Notes under the pieces: model-generated
The model's input: the letters and a program-made list of their open reading frames with translations, nothing else
Database searches by the model: none
What the model was told of the DNA's origin: nothing
Assembly: GCF_000389965.1 (NCBI RefSeq)
Contig: NC_021191.1
Location: 8,185,501-8,249,500 of the forward strand
Direction of reading: 5' to 3'
Origin: Actinoplanes sp. N902-109
GTDB taxonomy: Bacteria; Actinomycetota; Actinomycetes; Mycobacteriales; Micromonosporaceae
Length of the DNA: 64,000 nt
Position numbers and translations under genes: made by a program
In this document: in pieces, positions 17,518 to 25,592 of the stretch
Position numbering within the stretch: position 1 is the stretch's first letter
Layout of the letters: every line of letters starts with the position of its first letter

Positions 17518-18171
17518 ATGTCGATGCGACGCCTCGCCGTCCTCGCCGCCGTCTCCGGGCTCCTGCTCGCCCCGGGCACGGCCGCGTTCGCGGCTCCGTC
17601 CGACCAGGACGCCGCGTACCTGAAGGCAGCGCACCAGTCGAACCTCGCCGAGATCGCCGGCGGCAAACTGGCTCAGAGCAAGGGCGCCGACCAGCAGGTC
17701 AAGGATCTCGGCGAACGATTTGTCAGCGACCACACCAAGCTCGACTCCGCCTTGCAACAGACCGCGTCGTCGCTGGGGGTGGACCTGCCGGACGCCCCGA
17801 ACGCCGAGCAGCAGGCGCTGGCCAAGCGGTACCAGGCCGCCTCGGGGGACACCTTCGACACGCTGTTCGTCTCGACCCAGATGGACGCGCACATGAAGGC
17901 CATGAACCTCGGGCGGACCGAGCTCTCGCAGGGCAGCGACGCCCAAGCCAAGAAGGCCGCCCAGGACGCGGCGCCGGTGATCGAGTCGCACCACAGCGCG
18001 CTCGACTCCGCGGCCCGCGACCTGGGTGTGCCGTCGTCGGTGAACACCGGCACCGGCGGCCAGGCCGACCGGGGCGGCATCAGCACCACCGCGGTCGGCC
18101 TGATGGCGCTCGGTTTCCTGCTGGTCGCCGCCGCAGCGGTGCTGTTCCGCCGCCGGACCGCGCGGGCATGA
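17518..18171 (+). CDS. DUF4142 domain secreted/anchored protein
   Basis: A 217-residue protein. Signal peptide residues 1-26 (RRLAVLAAVSGLLLAPGTAAFA). A helical DUF4142 domain (about 30-165) includes AAHQSNLAEIAGGKLAQSKG and the later DAHMKAMN. A linker is followed by a C-terminal hydrophobic helix and Arg-rich tail (LMALGFLLVAAAAVLFRRRT). It resembles a sortase-type wall-sorting end, but I see no clear LPxTG. The immediately coupled class F sortase gene may be its processing enzyme, an inference from gene order. Confidence 0.85.
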   Translation: MSMRRLAVLAAVSGLLLAPGTAAFAAPSDQDAAYLKAAHQSNLAEIAGGKLAQSKGADQQVKDLGERFVSDHTKLDSALQQTASSLGVDLPDAPNAEQQALAKRYQAASGDTFDTLFVSTQMDAHMKAMNLGRTELSQGSDAQAKKAAQDAAPVIESHHSALDSAARDLGVPSSVNTGTGGQADRGGISTTAVGLMALGFLLVAAAAVLFRRRTARA

Positions 18172-18797
18172 GCGCAGGCAGGCGGGCACTGAGTCTCGCC
18201 GTGCTTGCCGCGGGCTTCGGCGCGATCATCGCCGGCGTCGTCACGCTGCACGCTCCCGGCAGGGCGCCCGCTGACGCGGGCGTCCTGCCGCCGCTCGTCC
18301 CGTCCGCGACGCCTGCGGCCCCCCGCACCTCTGCCGCGCCGGACGGGCCGGCGGACATCTTCCCGGCGCCGGCCCGGGTCGTCATCGCCGCACTGAAGGT
18401 CGACGCGCCCGTCGACCCGGCCGGCGTCACCCACGGCGGCGAGCTGGGCATCCCCGAAGACCCGTCGCGACTCGGCTGGTGGATCGGCTCCGCCCAGCCC
18501 GGTGAACCGCGCGGCACCGTCCTGATCGCCGGGCACGTCGACACCAGAGCCGACGGCCCGGGCGCGCTGTTCCGGCTGGAGGACCTGCCGATGGGTGCGG
18601 CCATCCAGGTGCGGGCGGACGGGCGCACCCAGCAGTACCGGGCGGTCGCCCGGCGCAGCTACGTCAAGCGCCGCCTGCCGGCCGACCTGTTCAGCACCGG
18701 CACCGAGCCCCGGCTCGCGCTGATCACCTGCGGTGGCACCTTCCGCGACGGCACCTACTCGCACAACGTCGTCGTCTATGCCGAACCAGTGCGCTGA
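18168..18797 (+). CDS. class F sortase
   Basis: A 209-residue sortase with an N-terminal membrane anchor (residues 8-28). The extracytoplasmic catalytic domain contains His123 in IAGHVDTRA, Cys188 in LITCGGTF and a nearby Arg193, the usual His-Cys-Arg triad. VDAPVDPAGV and LGWWIGSAQPGEPRGT are typical of class F. The ATG overlaps the DUF4142 gene stop (ATGA), so the two are co-translated. Its stop lies in a hairpin shared with convergent pdtaS. Confidence 0.92.
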   Translation: MSAGRRALSLAVLAAGFGAIIAGVVTLHAPGRAPADAGVLPPLVPSATPAAPRTSAAPDGPADIFPAPARVVIAALKVDAPVDPAGVTHGGELGIPEDPSRLGWWIGSAQPGEPRGTVLIAGHVDTRADGPGALFRLEDLPMGAAIQVRADGRTQQYRAVARRSYVKRRLPADLFSTGTEPRLALITCGGTFRDGTYSHNVVVYAEPVR

Positions 18798-18812
18798 AGA
18801 CCGGTTCAGCGC
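18791..18812. terminator. short bidirectional hairpin between sortase and pdtaS
   Basis: GCGCTGAA (18791-18798) and TTCAGCGC (18805-18812) form an 8-bp stem with a 6-nt loop. The stop codons of both convergent genes lie inside the hairpin. Confidence 0.5.
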
Positions 18813-20350
18813 TTGCCGAGCGGCACCACCAGCACGGCCTCGGTGCCGCCACCGCTGCGGTTGCGCAGCTCGATGCTGCCGCGCAGCTCACCGGTGGCCA
18901 GCGCGCGCACGATCTGCAGACCCAGCCGGCCGCTGGACTCGGCGTGGAACTCCGCCGGCAGGCCCTGACCGTTGTCGGCCACCGTGACATGCAGCTGTTT
19001 GCGGAAGCGGTGGGCCGAGACGACCACCTCGCCGTCCGGTTGCGGCGGGGTCAGCGACGGGGCCGGGTCGGCGGCGTCCTCGGCCGGGGCCGGGAAGCCG
19101 TGCTCGACAGCGTTGATCAGCAGCTCGTTGAGCACCATCACCAGCGACGTGGCGATCTCGGCGGGCAGCACCCCGAAGGTGCCCTCGCGACGCATCTTGA
19201 CGGTGATCTCGGTCGCCGCGACCTCGGTGGCGGCCGTCGCGACCCGATCGAGGATGCCGTCGAACTCGACCGCCTCCTCGTTCGACATTGACAGCGTCTC
19301 GTGCACCAGCGCGATCGAGGCCACCCGGCGCACCGACTCCTGCAGAGCCATCCGGGCCTCCGGGATGTTGACCCGGCGCGCCTGCAACCGCAGCAGCGCG
19401 GCCACGGTCTGCAGATTGTTCTTGACCCGGTGGTGGATCTCCCGGATGGTCGCGTCCTTGGTCATCAGCGCGCGGTCCCGGCGGCGCAGGTCGGTGACGT
19501 CACGGACCAGCACCAGCGCACCGATCGGCACCCCGGCGGGCATCAGCGGCAGGGCGCGCATCAGCATGGTCGCCCCGCGGGCCTCGATCTCCTTGCGCGG
19601 CGGCGCCTCGCCCCGCAGCGACGTGAGGATGCGCTCGGCGGCGTCGGTGCCCTCCAGCGGGTCGGCGGCGAGCCGGCTGGACAGCACCGAGAGCTCCTCG
19701 CCGACCAGGTGGGCGTTGAACCCGAGGCGACGGTACGCCGACTGGGCGTTCGGGCTCGCGTACGTGATCTTGCCGGAGGCGTCCAGGCGCACCAGGCCGT
19801 CACCAACGCGCGGCGCCGAGGTGGTCTCCCCGGGGTAGTGCGGCGGCGGGAAGGTGCCGTCGGACACCATCTGCGCGAGGTCGTCCGCCGTGGTGAGGTA
19901 GTTGAGTTCGAGCTGGCTCGGGGTGCGCGCGGTCGACAGGTTGGTGTCCCGGCCGATCACCGCGATGATCTCGATGTTGTCGTCGTCGCGCACCCGCACC
20001 GGGATGGCCTCGTGCCGGGCCGGGGTGTTGCCGTACCAGACCGGGTCGCCCTCGCGCCAGATGCGGCCCTGGGCGAACGCGATGTCCAGGTGCGCCACCT
20101 CCGGGCCGCCGACGATCTTGCCCACCTGGTCGTCCTGGTAGGCGGTCGCGGCGGTGGTGGGGCGCACCTGGGCCACGCAGGCGAAGGCCCGCGGCTGACC
20201 GGGCTCACCCCGGACCGGCACCCACATCAGCAGGTCGGCGAAGGAGAGGTCACTCAGCAGCTGCCATTCGCCGGCGAGCCTGGTCAGGTGGTCGATGTCG
20301 GCGGGCCCGAGCCCGGTGTGCTCTTCGGCGAGATCGCGCAGCGTGGACAC
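18806..20350 (-). CDS. pdtaS: two-component sensor histidine kinase PdtaS
   Basis: A 514-residue soluble histidine kinase without transmembrane segments. It has an N-terminal GAF-like domain (about 1-150), then a PAS domain (about 180-290). A HisKA_2-type dimerisation/phosphoacceptor helix follows with EIHHRVKNNLQTVAALLRLQ (His about 313), and a GHKL ATPase domain (N-box NELLINAVEHGF, G-box VADNGQGLP). This is the architecture of actinobacterial PdtaS, whose partner PdtaR is an ANTAR RNA-binding regulator. No pdtaR is in this window. In M. tuberculosis the gene adjoins whiB1, which also occurs here about 7 kb away. Confidence 0.92.
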   Translation of the reverse strand: MSTLRDLAEEHTGLGPADIDHLTRLAGEWQLLSDLSFADLLMWVPVRGEPGQPRAFACVAQVRPTTAATAYQDDQVGKIVGGPEVAHLDIAFAQGRIWREGDPVWYGNTPARHEAIPVRVRDDDNIEIIAVIGRDTNLSTARTPSQLELNYLTTADDLAQMVSDGTFPPPHYPGETTSAPRVGDGLVRLDASGKITYASPNAQSAYRRLGFNAHLVGEELSVLSSRLAADPLEGTDAAERILTSLRGEAPPRKEIEARGATMLMRALPLMPAGVPIGALVLVRDVTDLRRRDRALMTKDATIREIHHRVKNNLQTVAALLRLQARRVNIPEARMALQESVRRVASIALVHETLSMSNEEAVEFDGILDRVATAATEVAATEITVKMRREGTFGVLPAEIATSLVMVLNELLINAVEHGFPAPAEDAADPAPSLTPPQPDGEVVVSAHRFRKQLHVTVADNGQGLPAEFHAESSGRLGLQIVRALATGELRGSIELRNRSGGGTEAVLVVPLGKR

Positions 20351-20387
20351 GCCTCAAGCGTGCCATGCGGTTGTTGCCGCGAATCAC

Positions 20388-21443
20388 TCAGAGTGTTGCG
20401 GTGACCTTCTTCAGCCCGCGGGGCGCGTCCGGGTCCTCGCCGCGGGCCAGCGCCAGGGCCAGGGCCAGCTTCTGCAACGGGAGGATGTCCAGCAGCGGCG
20501 AGTAGCGCTCGTCGATCTCGGGCACGGGCAGCCGACCGGCGGCACCGGCGATGTCGTGCGCCCCGATCGTGACCACGTCCGCGCGGCGCTCGCCGAGCCG
20601 GCTCACCACGTCGGTCATCGACTCGCCGCCGGGGCCGCCACCCACCACCGCGAGCACCGGCACATCCGGGTCGGTCATCGCGAGCGGGCCGTGCAGCAGG
20701 TCGGCGCCGGAGAACGCGAGCGCCGGCAGGTACGACGTCTCCATCAGCTTCAGGGCGGTCTCGCGCGCCGTCGGATAGGCGTAGCCCCGGCCGGTGGTCA
20801 CCATCCGCGAGGCGAAACGGTAGCGCTGCGCCAGCTCGTCGGCGCCGTGCGCGCCCAGGGTCTGCTCGGCCAGCTCGGGCAACCGGGCGAGCGCGGCCCG
20901 CTCCTCGGCCGGCAGCGTGCCGTCGCCGTTGCGGATGCCCTCGACGAGCAGCAGCAGGGCCAGCAGCTCAGCGGTGTAGGTCTTGGTGGCGGCGACCGCG
21001 CGCTCGTGCCCGGCGGCCACGTCGACCGATAGTTCGGCCGTGGTGGCCAGCGTCGAGCCCGGGTTGTTGGTCACCGCCAGCGTGAGCGCGCCACTCTCCC
21101 GGGCGACTTTGAGCACCTCGGTCAGGTCGGGCGAGCCGCCGCTCTGGCTGACCCCGATCACGAGCGCACCGGCCAGGGCGGGGCGGGCGCCGTACAGGGT
21201 GATGGCGCTCGGGGAGGCCAGCCCGACCGGGATGCCCAGCCGGATCTCGGTGAGATACGCACCGTAGAGGGCGGCGTGGTCGGAGGTGCCCCGGCCGACG
21301 AAGACGACATGCTTCGGGCGCTGCTCGGCCACCTTCGCGGCGACTTCTGCGAGCGCCTTGGCCGGTTCTCCCTCCAGCAGCCGGGCATAGCCCGCCGGCT
21401 GTTCCGCGATGTCGGCCGCCATTCCCTGGCCTCGCTGCGTCAC
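20388..21443 (-). CDS. SIS-domain sugar-phosphate isomerase-like protein (GlmS C-terminal type)
   Basis: A 351-residue protein with two SIS domains and no glutaminase domain. FVGRGTSDHAALYGAYLTE and IGVSQSGGSPDLTEVL are the first sugar-phosphate site; GRGYAYPTARETALKLMETSY and FLHGP-like LLHGPLAMTD the second. It resembles AgaS/GlmS-related aminosugar-phosphate isomerases or deaminases. The start is the GTG at 21443, behind a strong GGGGAGG five bases upstream; Met8 is an alternative. Directly upstream lies a symmetric inverted repeat that may bind its regulator. Located 37 bp before pdtaS. Confidence 0.88.
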   Translation of the reverse strand: MTQRGQGMAADIAEQPAGYARLLEGEPAKALAEVAAKVAEQRPKHVVFVGRGTSDHAALYGAYLTEIRLGIPVGLASPSAITLYGARPALAGALVIGVSQSGGSPDLTEVLKVARESGALTLAVTNNPGSTLATTAELSVDVAAGHERAVAATKTYTAELLALLLLVEGIRNGDGTLPAEERAALARLPELAEQTLGAHGADELAQRYRFASRMVTTGRGYAYPTARETALKLMETSYLPALAFSGADLLHGPLAMTDPDVPVLAVVGGGPGGESMTDVVSRLGERRADVVTIGAHDIAGAAGRLPVPEIDERYSPLLDILPLQKLALALALARGEDPDAPRGLKKVTATL

Positions 21444-21455
21444 TTGTTCCTCCCC

Positions 21456-21545
21456 TTGTTGCGCACTGCACGCTCGTACGATGCGCAGTCTTGCACTTTT
21501 GAGCGCAGAAACGCAACGTTTCGAGCAGCAGTGCGCAGCAAACAA
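21456..21545. promoter_or_regulatory. divergent inverted-repeat operator region
   Basis: TTGTTGCGCACTGC (21456-21469) recurs inverted as GCAGTGCGCAGCAAACAA (21528-21545), with two bases inserted in the second arm. Two more TGCGCA/AGCGCA-type cores lie between. The arms sit between the SIS-domain gene and the divergent TPR gene. Confidence 0.45.
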
Positions 21546-21669
21546 GGGCCTGACAGATCGGGAGATCTCGCCTAGGCTCGCGTCGGTGGCCCACCGGGGC
21601 CACTCGACCCCGTGCAGCGCGGCGTTGACGTGGCGGCGACTACGACACGCGCGGCAGGAAGGCACGGTC

Positions 21670-23289
21670 ATGGACGATGCCCGGCGCTCCGCCGAGCGCG
21701 ACCTGGAACAGGCCCGCGCGGCGATCGAACGCGGCGAGATGCACCATGCCGCCGACCACCTGGCCGGTGCGATCGCGCACGCGCCCACCCGGCCCGAGAT
21801 CCACGAGCTGCTGCGCCGGCTGTCCGAGCGCACCGACGACGCTCTCGAGTTGTTCCCCATCGAGCAGCACGCATTCGTCGGCACCGTGGTCGCCCGCGCC
21901 CACCTGCTCGCCGCGGCCGGCCGCCCCGAGGACGGGCTGCCGCTGCTGGTGGCGGCCAGCGGGCACACCCCCGAGGCGGAGTGGGCGGCGGTGCCGTGGG
22001 TGCGCGACCCCGGCCTCGGTACGCGGATCGAGCCGGGGCTGCTGGCCCGCATCGTCATGCAGCTGTGCACCGCGATCGGTGACCCGGCGCCCGCCTCCGG
22101 GCGGCCCGCGCTGCAGCCCTACCTGACCCTGGTCCGGCACGCCGTCGCGGTGCACGACGACCACGCCCTGCTGCTCGGCGCGGCCTCGGCGCTCGCCCGC
22201 CGGCTCGACGAACCCGCCCAGGCCGTGGAATGGGCCCTGCGGGGTGCGCAGCTGCGGCCGTCGAAACTGGCCGAGATCTGGCTCGGGTACGCCTACCGCA
22301 GCGCCGGCCGCATCCCGGAGTGTCTCGCCGCACTGCGCCGCGCGGTGATGTACGACCCCGACGACCTCTCGCTGTACGCGGACATCGCCGGCACCCTCGC
22401 CGACGCCGGACGCCTCGACGACGCACTGAGCTGGATCGACCGGGCCCTCAGCAAGGACCCCGACTTCGACTGCGCCGTGCACACCGGGCATCGGCTGCGC
22501 TACGAGGCCGACGGCGACCTGGCCCACCTCGTGCGGCTCGCCGACTTCCAGCGCGACCACCCCGACGAGACGCACGAGCACAACGATCTCGCGGAGTGCT
22601 GCGCCGACCAGCCGTGGCTCAGCCGGGTGCCCGCCGCGCCCGACACGCCGACCGACCCCGGGCGGGCCCCGCTGCCGGTGCAGCCGCCCGGGCGGGAGGC
22701 CGTGGAACGCCTGCACCGGGCCGCCCATCCGCTGTGGCCGCACCCGCCCGCCGCGTACGACGCCGCCCTGGGTCTGATCCTGGTGTCCCCCGACGACCTG
22801 CTCGCGCTGATCGTGCACCCGCCGGCGGCCCCGGACGACGAGACCGGCCGGGCGCTGGCCGCCCACGACCCGGCGCTGTGGACCCGGTGCGCCCAGGTGT
22901 GGGCCTGTCTGGGCCTGCTGCACCACAGCCCGGACGAGCCGTGGGCGGAGTCGAAGCGCCGGCAACTGCTGGTGCACCTGGCCACCGACGGGCTCGACCG
23001 GATCACCGAGGCGGCGCTGTTCGCGCTGGTCACCTATGCCTGGGTGGACCCGAGCGCGCGGGCCGACGTGGCGGCGCTGGTGAGCAGCCGGTTCGACGAC
23101 GCGATCCGGCGGCCCGGGCTGGCCTGGTCGGTGGCCCACCTGGTGCTGGCCGCCCCGGAGGTGCACCCCGAGGTGCGCGAGCGGGCAACGGCCGTGGTGC
23201 GGGCCGAGGAGGACCTCGCGACGCCACTGATCCCGCCGCAGCGCACGAGCCGGGCGGAGCGGCTGCGGCGCTGGCTCTCCGGCGGCTGA
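21670..23289 (+). CDS. tetratricopeptide-repeat protein, unknown function
   Basis: A 539-residue soluble protein from the ATG at 21670. TPR-like helical hairpins are visible: about residues 5-40 (ERDLEQARAAIERGEMHHAA), 155-250 (QAVEWALRGAQLRPSKLAEI; AGRIPECLAALRRAVMYDPDD; GRLDDALSWIDRALSKDPDF). The C-terminal 280 residues are rich in Pro, Ala and Trp and have no motif I recognise. No enzyme motif. Shares its upstream region with the SIS gene; convergent with the biotinyl gene (14-bp gap). Probably a scaffold protein; inference. Confidence 0.78.
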   Translation: MDDARRSAERDLEQARAAIERGEMHHAADHLAGAIAHAPTRPEIHELLRRLSERTDDALELFPIEQHAFVGTVVARAHLLAAAGRPEDGLPLLVAASGHTPEAEWAAVPWVRDPGLGTRIEPGLLARIVMQLCTAIGDPAPASGRPALQPYLTLVRHAVAVHDDHALLLGAASALARRLDEPAQAVEWALRGAQLRPSKLAEIWLGYAYRSAGRIPECLAALRRAVMYDPDDLSLYADIAGTLADAGRLDDALSWIDRALSKDPDFDCAVHTGHRLRYEADGDLAHLVRLADFQRDHPDETHEHNDLAECCADQPWLSRVPAAPDTPTDPGRAPLPVQPPGREAVERLHRAAHPLWPHPPAAYDAALGLILVSPDDLLALIVHPPAAPDDETGRALAAHDPALWTRCAQVWACLGLLHHSPDEPWAESKRRQLLVHLATDGLDRITEAALFALVTYAWVDPSARADVAALVSSRFDDAIRRPGLAWSVAHLVLAAPEVHPEVRERATAVVRAEEDLATPLIPPQRTSRAERLRRWLSGG

Positions 23290-23303
23290 CCGGGCGGTGT
23301 GCG

Positions 23304-23519
23304 CTAGTCGACGACCGCGATGAGGTCGCCCTCCTGCACCACGTCACCCTCGTTGACCGCGAGCTCACGGACCACGCCGTCGGACTCGGCCAGCACCGGG
23401 ATCTCCATCTTCATCGACTCCAGGATCACCAGCGTGTCGCCCTCGGCCACCGGGGCCCCGGCCGCGGTCACGACCTTCCAGACGTTCGCCACCATCTCGG
23501 CACGGATCTCGTCGGCCAT
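23304..23519 (-). CDS. biotin/lipoyl attachment-domain protein (TB7.3-like)
   Basis: A 71-residue stand-alone biotinyl domain. The biotinylation motif is ESMKMEIPV with the target lysine in MKM at residue 34, in the usual place about 35 residues before the C terminus. It corresponds to the M. tuberculosis TB7.3 protein (Rv3221c), also next to the RsrA/SigR homologues. It presumably acts as a biotin carrier for an acyl-CoA carboxylase or is a free biotinylated protein; the partner is not in the window. Confidence 0.92.
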   Translation of the reverse strand: MADEIRAEMVANVWKVVTAAGAPVAEGDTLVILESMKMEIPVLAESDGVVRELAVNEGDVVQEGDLIAVVD

Positions 23520-23628
23520 GACGCAGTCCTCACTCTTAGCACGTGGTGTCAGCGCCCGTATCTAATCATGCAGCAGCGGCCGACTACGATCGGCAGGTTG
23601 GCGTGCCAGCTACCGACAGGAGACCGAC

Positions 23629-23703
23629 ATGGCTAAGAAGGCCCGTAAGAAGAAGGCTCGTAAGAAGAGCTCCGCGAACCACGGCAAGCGTCCCAACTCC
23701 TGA
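23629..23703 (+). CDS. 24-residue ribosomal protein bL37
   Basis: A tiny, extremely basic protein: MAKKARKKKARKK then SSANHGKRPNS. It is preceded by a good ribosome site (CAGGAGACCGAC-ATG) and followed by a strong terminator. Length, Lys/Arg-rich N terminus and the invariant NHGKRPN end match bL37, the actinobacteria-specific large-subunit protein found in mycobacterial ribosome structures. Easily missed because of its size. Confidence 0.88.
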   Translation: MAKKARKKKARKKSSANHGKRPNS

Positions 23704-23717
23704 CCGTGGCATGACAC

Positions 23718-23751
23718 GAAGAGGCCCGCAGCAGTCGCTGCGGGCCTCTTC
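23718..23751. terminator. strong bidirectional terminator after bL37 and rsrA
   Basis: Perfect 15-bp stem, GAAGAGGCCCGCAGC (23718-23732) with GCTGCGGGCCTCTTC (23737-23751), and a 4-nt loop. It lies between the ends of bL37 and the convergent rsrA and is palindromic enough to serve both. Confidence 0.9.
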
Positions 23752-23769
23752 CGTCCGATGCGTGCCGGT

Positions 23770-24057
23770 TCACGGCAGGTATTCGCGGGTCTCCGACTCG
23801 ATGACATGCTCGCTCAGCTTGAGCCGCAGCCGCTCGCGCAGCTCCTCGGGCGCCGTCTCGTCACCGCAGCAGCGCGCCACCAGCGCCTTGACCTCGTGCT
23901 CGATGCCGTACTCGCGCAGGCAGTCGGAGCAGTCGTCGAGGTGGTGCTTGATCAGGGCCCGGCGCTCATCGCTGCATTCGAGATCGAGGTAGAGATACAC
24001 CTCGCTGATCACGACGCTGCAGTCGGTCTTCAGGTCGTCGTCGCTCACGTCGCTCAC
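23770..24057 (-). CDS. rsrA: mycothiol-system anti-sigma-R factor RsrA
   Basis: A 95-residue zinc-containing anti-sigma factor of the ZAS family. The signature H-x3-C-x2-C is His39, Cys43, Cys46 (KHHLDDCSDC), and Cys13 provides the usual third cysteine. In reducing conditions it holds SigR; disulfide stress expels zinc and releases the sigma factor. It overlaps the sigR stop by four bases, the standard co-translation of a sigma/anti-sigma pair. Confidence 0.95.
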   Translation of the reverse strand: MSDVSDDDLKTDCSVVISEVYLYLDLECSDERRALIKHHLDDCSDCLREYGIEHEVKALVARCCGDETAPEELRERLRLKLSEHVIESETREYLP

Positions 24058-24887
24058 GCCTCCTGTGCGGCGGTGGCGCCGGAGTTCCGGGTGATGCCGC
24101 GGTCGGTAGCGTACTGCTCCAGCAGCTTGCGCAGGTTGCGGCGGCCGCGGTGCAGACGGGACATGACCGTGCCGATAGGCGTGCCCATGATGTCGGCGAT
24201 CTCCTTGTACGAGAAACCCTCGACATCGGCGAGGTAGACGGCGAGCCGGAACTCCTCCGGCAGCGACTGCAGGGCTTCCTTGATGTCGCTGTCCGGCAGC
24301 CGGTCGAGCGCCTCGGTCTCTGCCGAGCGCAGACCGCTGGACGTGTGCGACTCGCTGGAGGCTAGCTGCCAGTCCGAGATCTCCTCGGTGGGCGCCTGCA
24401 CGGGCTGCCGCTGCTTGCGCCGGTAGGAGTTGATGTACGTGTTGGTCAGGATGCGATACAGCCAGGCCTTGAGGTTGGTGCCCTCCTCGAACTGGTGGAA
24501 GGCGGAGAACGCCTTCAGGAACGTCTCCTGCACCAGGTCCTCGGCGTCGGCCGGGTTGCGCGTCATCCGCAGGCCGGCGGCGTACAGCTGGTCCACGAAG
24601 GGCAGCGCGTCTCGCTCGAAGCGAGCCCGTGCCTCGTCGGTCCGCGTCCTGCCCGATCGCGCACTGCGCTCGTTGTTACTGGTCCGCTCTGTCGGCGTCA
24701 CCCGCACCTCTCCCCTCGACTGCACCGCCGAGGATACGGGTAGTGCCCCAGGGACAGGCTCGAAAACCGCCGGTGTGCTGACACTCACCGATGACGTGCC
24801 GGGAGCGGGGACTGCCGCGGGCCAATCCGGCGAGTGCAACAGCTGCTGCACCCTGCGGGCCTGCAGGCCGTCGCTTGTGGCTTGCAC
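24054..24887 (-). CDS. sigR: ECF sigma factor SigR (SigH homologue), with N-terminally extended form
   Basis: A group ECF12-type sigma factor directing the thiol-oxidative stress response. Region 2 contains QLYAAGLRMTRNPADAEDLV and KAWLYRILTNTYINSYRRKQ; region 4 contains LPEEFRLAVYLADVEGFSYK and GTPIGTVMSRLHRGRRNLR. Two starts are plausible: GTG at 24887 (277 residues, RBS AAGGGG) and GTG at 24701 (215 residues, RBS GAGAGG). The 62-residue difference resembles the unstable SigR' form of Streptomyces. A perfect SigR-type promoter lies just upstream of the long start, indicating positive feedback. Confidence 0.95.
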   Translation of the reverse strand: MQATSDGLQARRVQQLLHSPDWPAAVPAPGTSSVSVSTPAVFEPVPGALPVSSAVQSRGEVRVTPTERTSNNERSARSGRTRTDEARARFERDALPFVDQLYAAGLRMTRNPADAEDLVQETFLKAFSAFHQFEEGTNLKAWLYRILTNTYINSYRRKQRQPVQAPTEEISDWQLASSESHTSSGLRSAETEALDRLPDSDIKEALQSLPEEFRLAVYLADVEGFSYKEIADIMGTPIGTVMSRLHRGRRNLRKLLEQYATDRGITRNSGATAAQEA

Positions 24888-24927
24888 CTGATTTTCCCCT
24901 TCTGACGTACGGCCATCCGGGTGGTGT

Positions 24928-24953
24928 AACGGACTTCAGGTGCGGCGCATTCC
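24928..24953 (-). promoter_or_regulatory. SigR-dependent promoter of sigR
   Basis: On the minus strand GGAAT (24953-24949) is followed after exactly 18 bases by GTT (24930-24928), the SigR consensus GGAAT-N18-GTT. The predicted start of transcription is about 24920, some 33 bases ahead of the long-form GTG. The spacer overlaps the stop codon of the upstream hydrolase gene. Confidence 0.8.
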
Positions 24954-25556
24954 AGCTCGGGCCCAGTGGTTGCGGACCAGCCAGTCCCGGACGGCTCCGG
25001 CGGTACCGGCCAGATCCTTGCGGAGGTCGTGCACCGCCCCGGGGCGCACGACGACCTCGACGGTGCTGCTCGCCGTGGGCACCCCGAACGGGTCGCGGTC
25101 GCCGTTGACCACGATCGTGGGCAGCCCGGTGGACAGCTCACCGGCGCGGCTCTTGTCCGGTTTGCCCGGCGGGTGCAGCGGGAACGCCAGCGCCAGCACC
25201 CCGGCGGCGCCGAGTGCTGCGGCCGTACGGCAGGCAACCCGGGCCCCGCTGGAGCGACCGCCCACGATCAGCGGGAGGTCCGCAGCGCGCAGGGTCGCCA
25301 CGACCGCCGACCAGGCCTCGTCGAGCTGGCCGGCCGGCGCGGGTGCCCGGCGACCGGCCATCCGGTAGGGCTGGACCACCGAGGCCACCCGGACCCCGGC
25401 GGCCACCGCGATGTCCCGCACGGCCACCAGGTCGGGGGCGTCGATCCCGCCGCCCGCGCCGTGCCCGAGCACCAGCAGGGACACCGGCGGCCCGGCCGGA
25501 TCGGCGACGTGCACCCCGGCCGGACCGCGTGGCGTGGTGATCTCGAAGCTCTGCAC
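24936..25556 (-). CDS. alpha/beta-hydrolase family protein (dienelactone hydrolase-like)
   Basis: A 206-residue alpha/beta hydrolase. LVLGHGAGGG is the oxyanion region, GGRSSGARVA the nucleophile elbow (Ser about 103), VNGDRDPFG provides the acid and GAVHDL the histidine. It resembles the KANL3/Tex30-like small hydrolases; the substrate is unknown. It lies directly upstream of sigR on the same strand and its last codons contain the sigR promoter. Confidence 0.85.
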   Translation of the reverse strand: MQSFEITTPRGPAGVHVADPAGPPVSLLVLGHGAGGGIDAPDLVAVRDIAVAAGVRVASVVQPYRMAGRRAPAPAGQLDEAWSAVVATLRAADLPLIVGGRSSGARVACRTAAALGAAGVLALAFPLHPPGKPDKSRAGELSTGLPTIVVNGDRDPFGVPTASSTVEVVVRPGAVHDLRKDLAGTAGAVRDWLVRNHWARAGMRRT

Positions 25557-25592
25557 AGCTCCTATGTTTAGCGTGCCCGGGGCATCCCCGGG

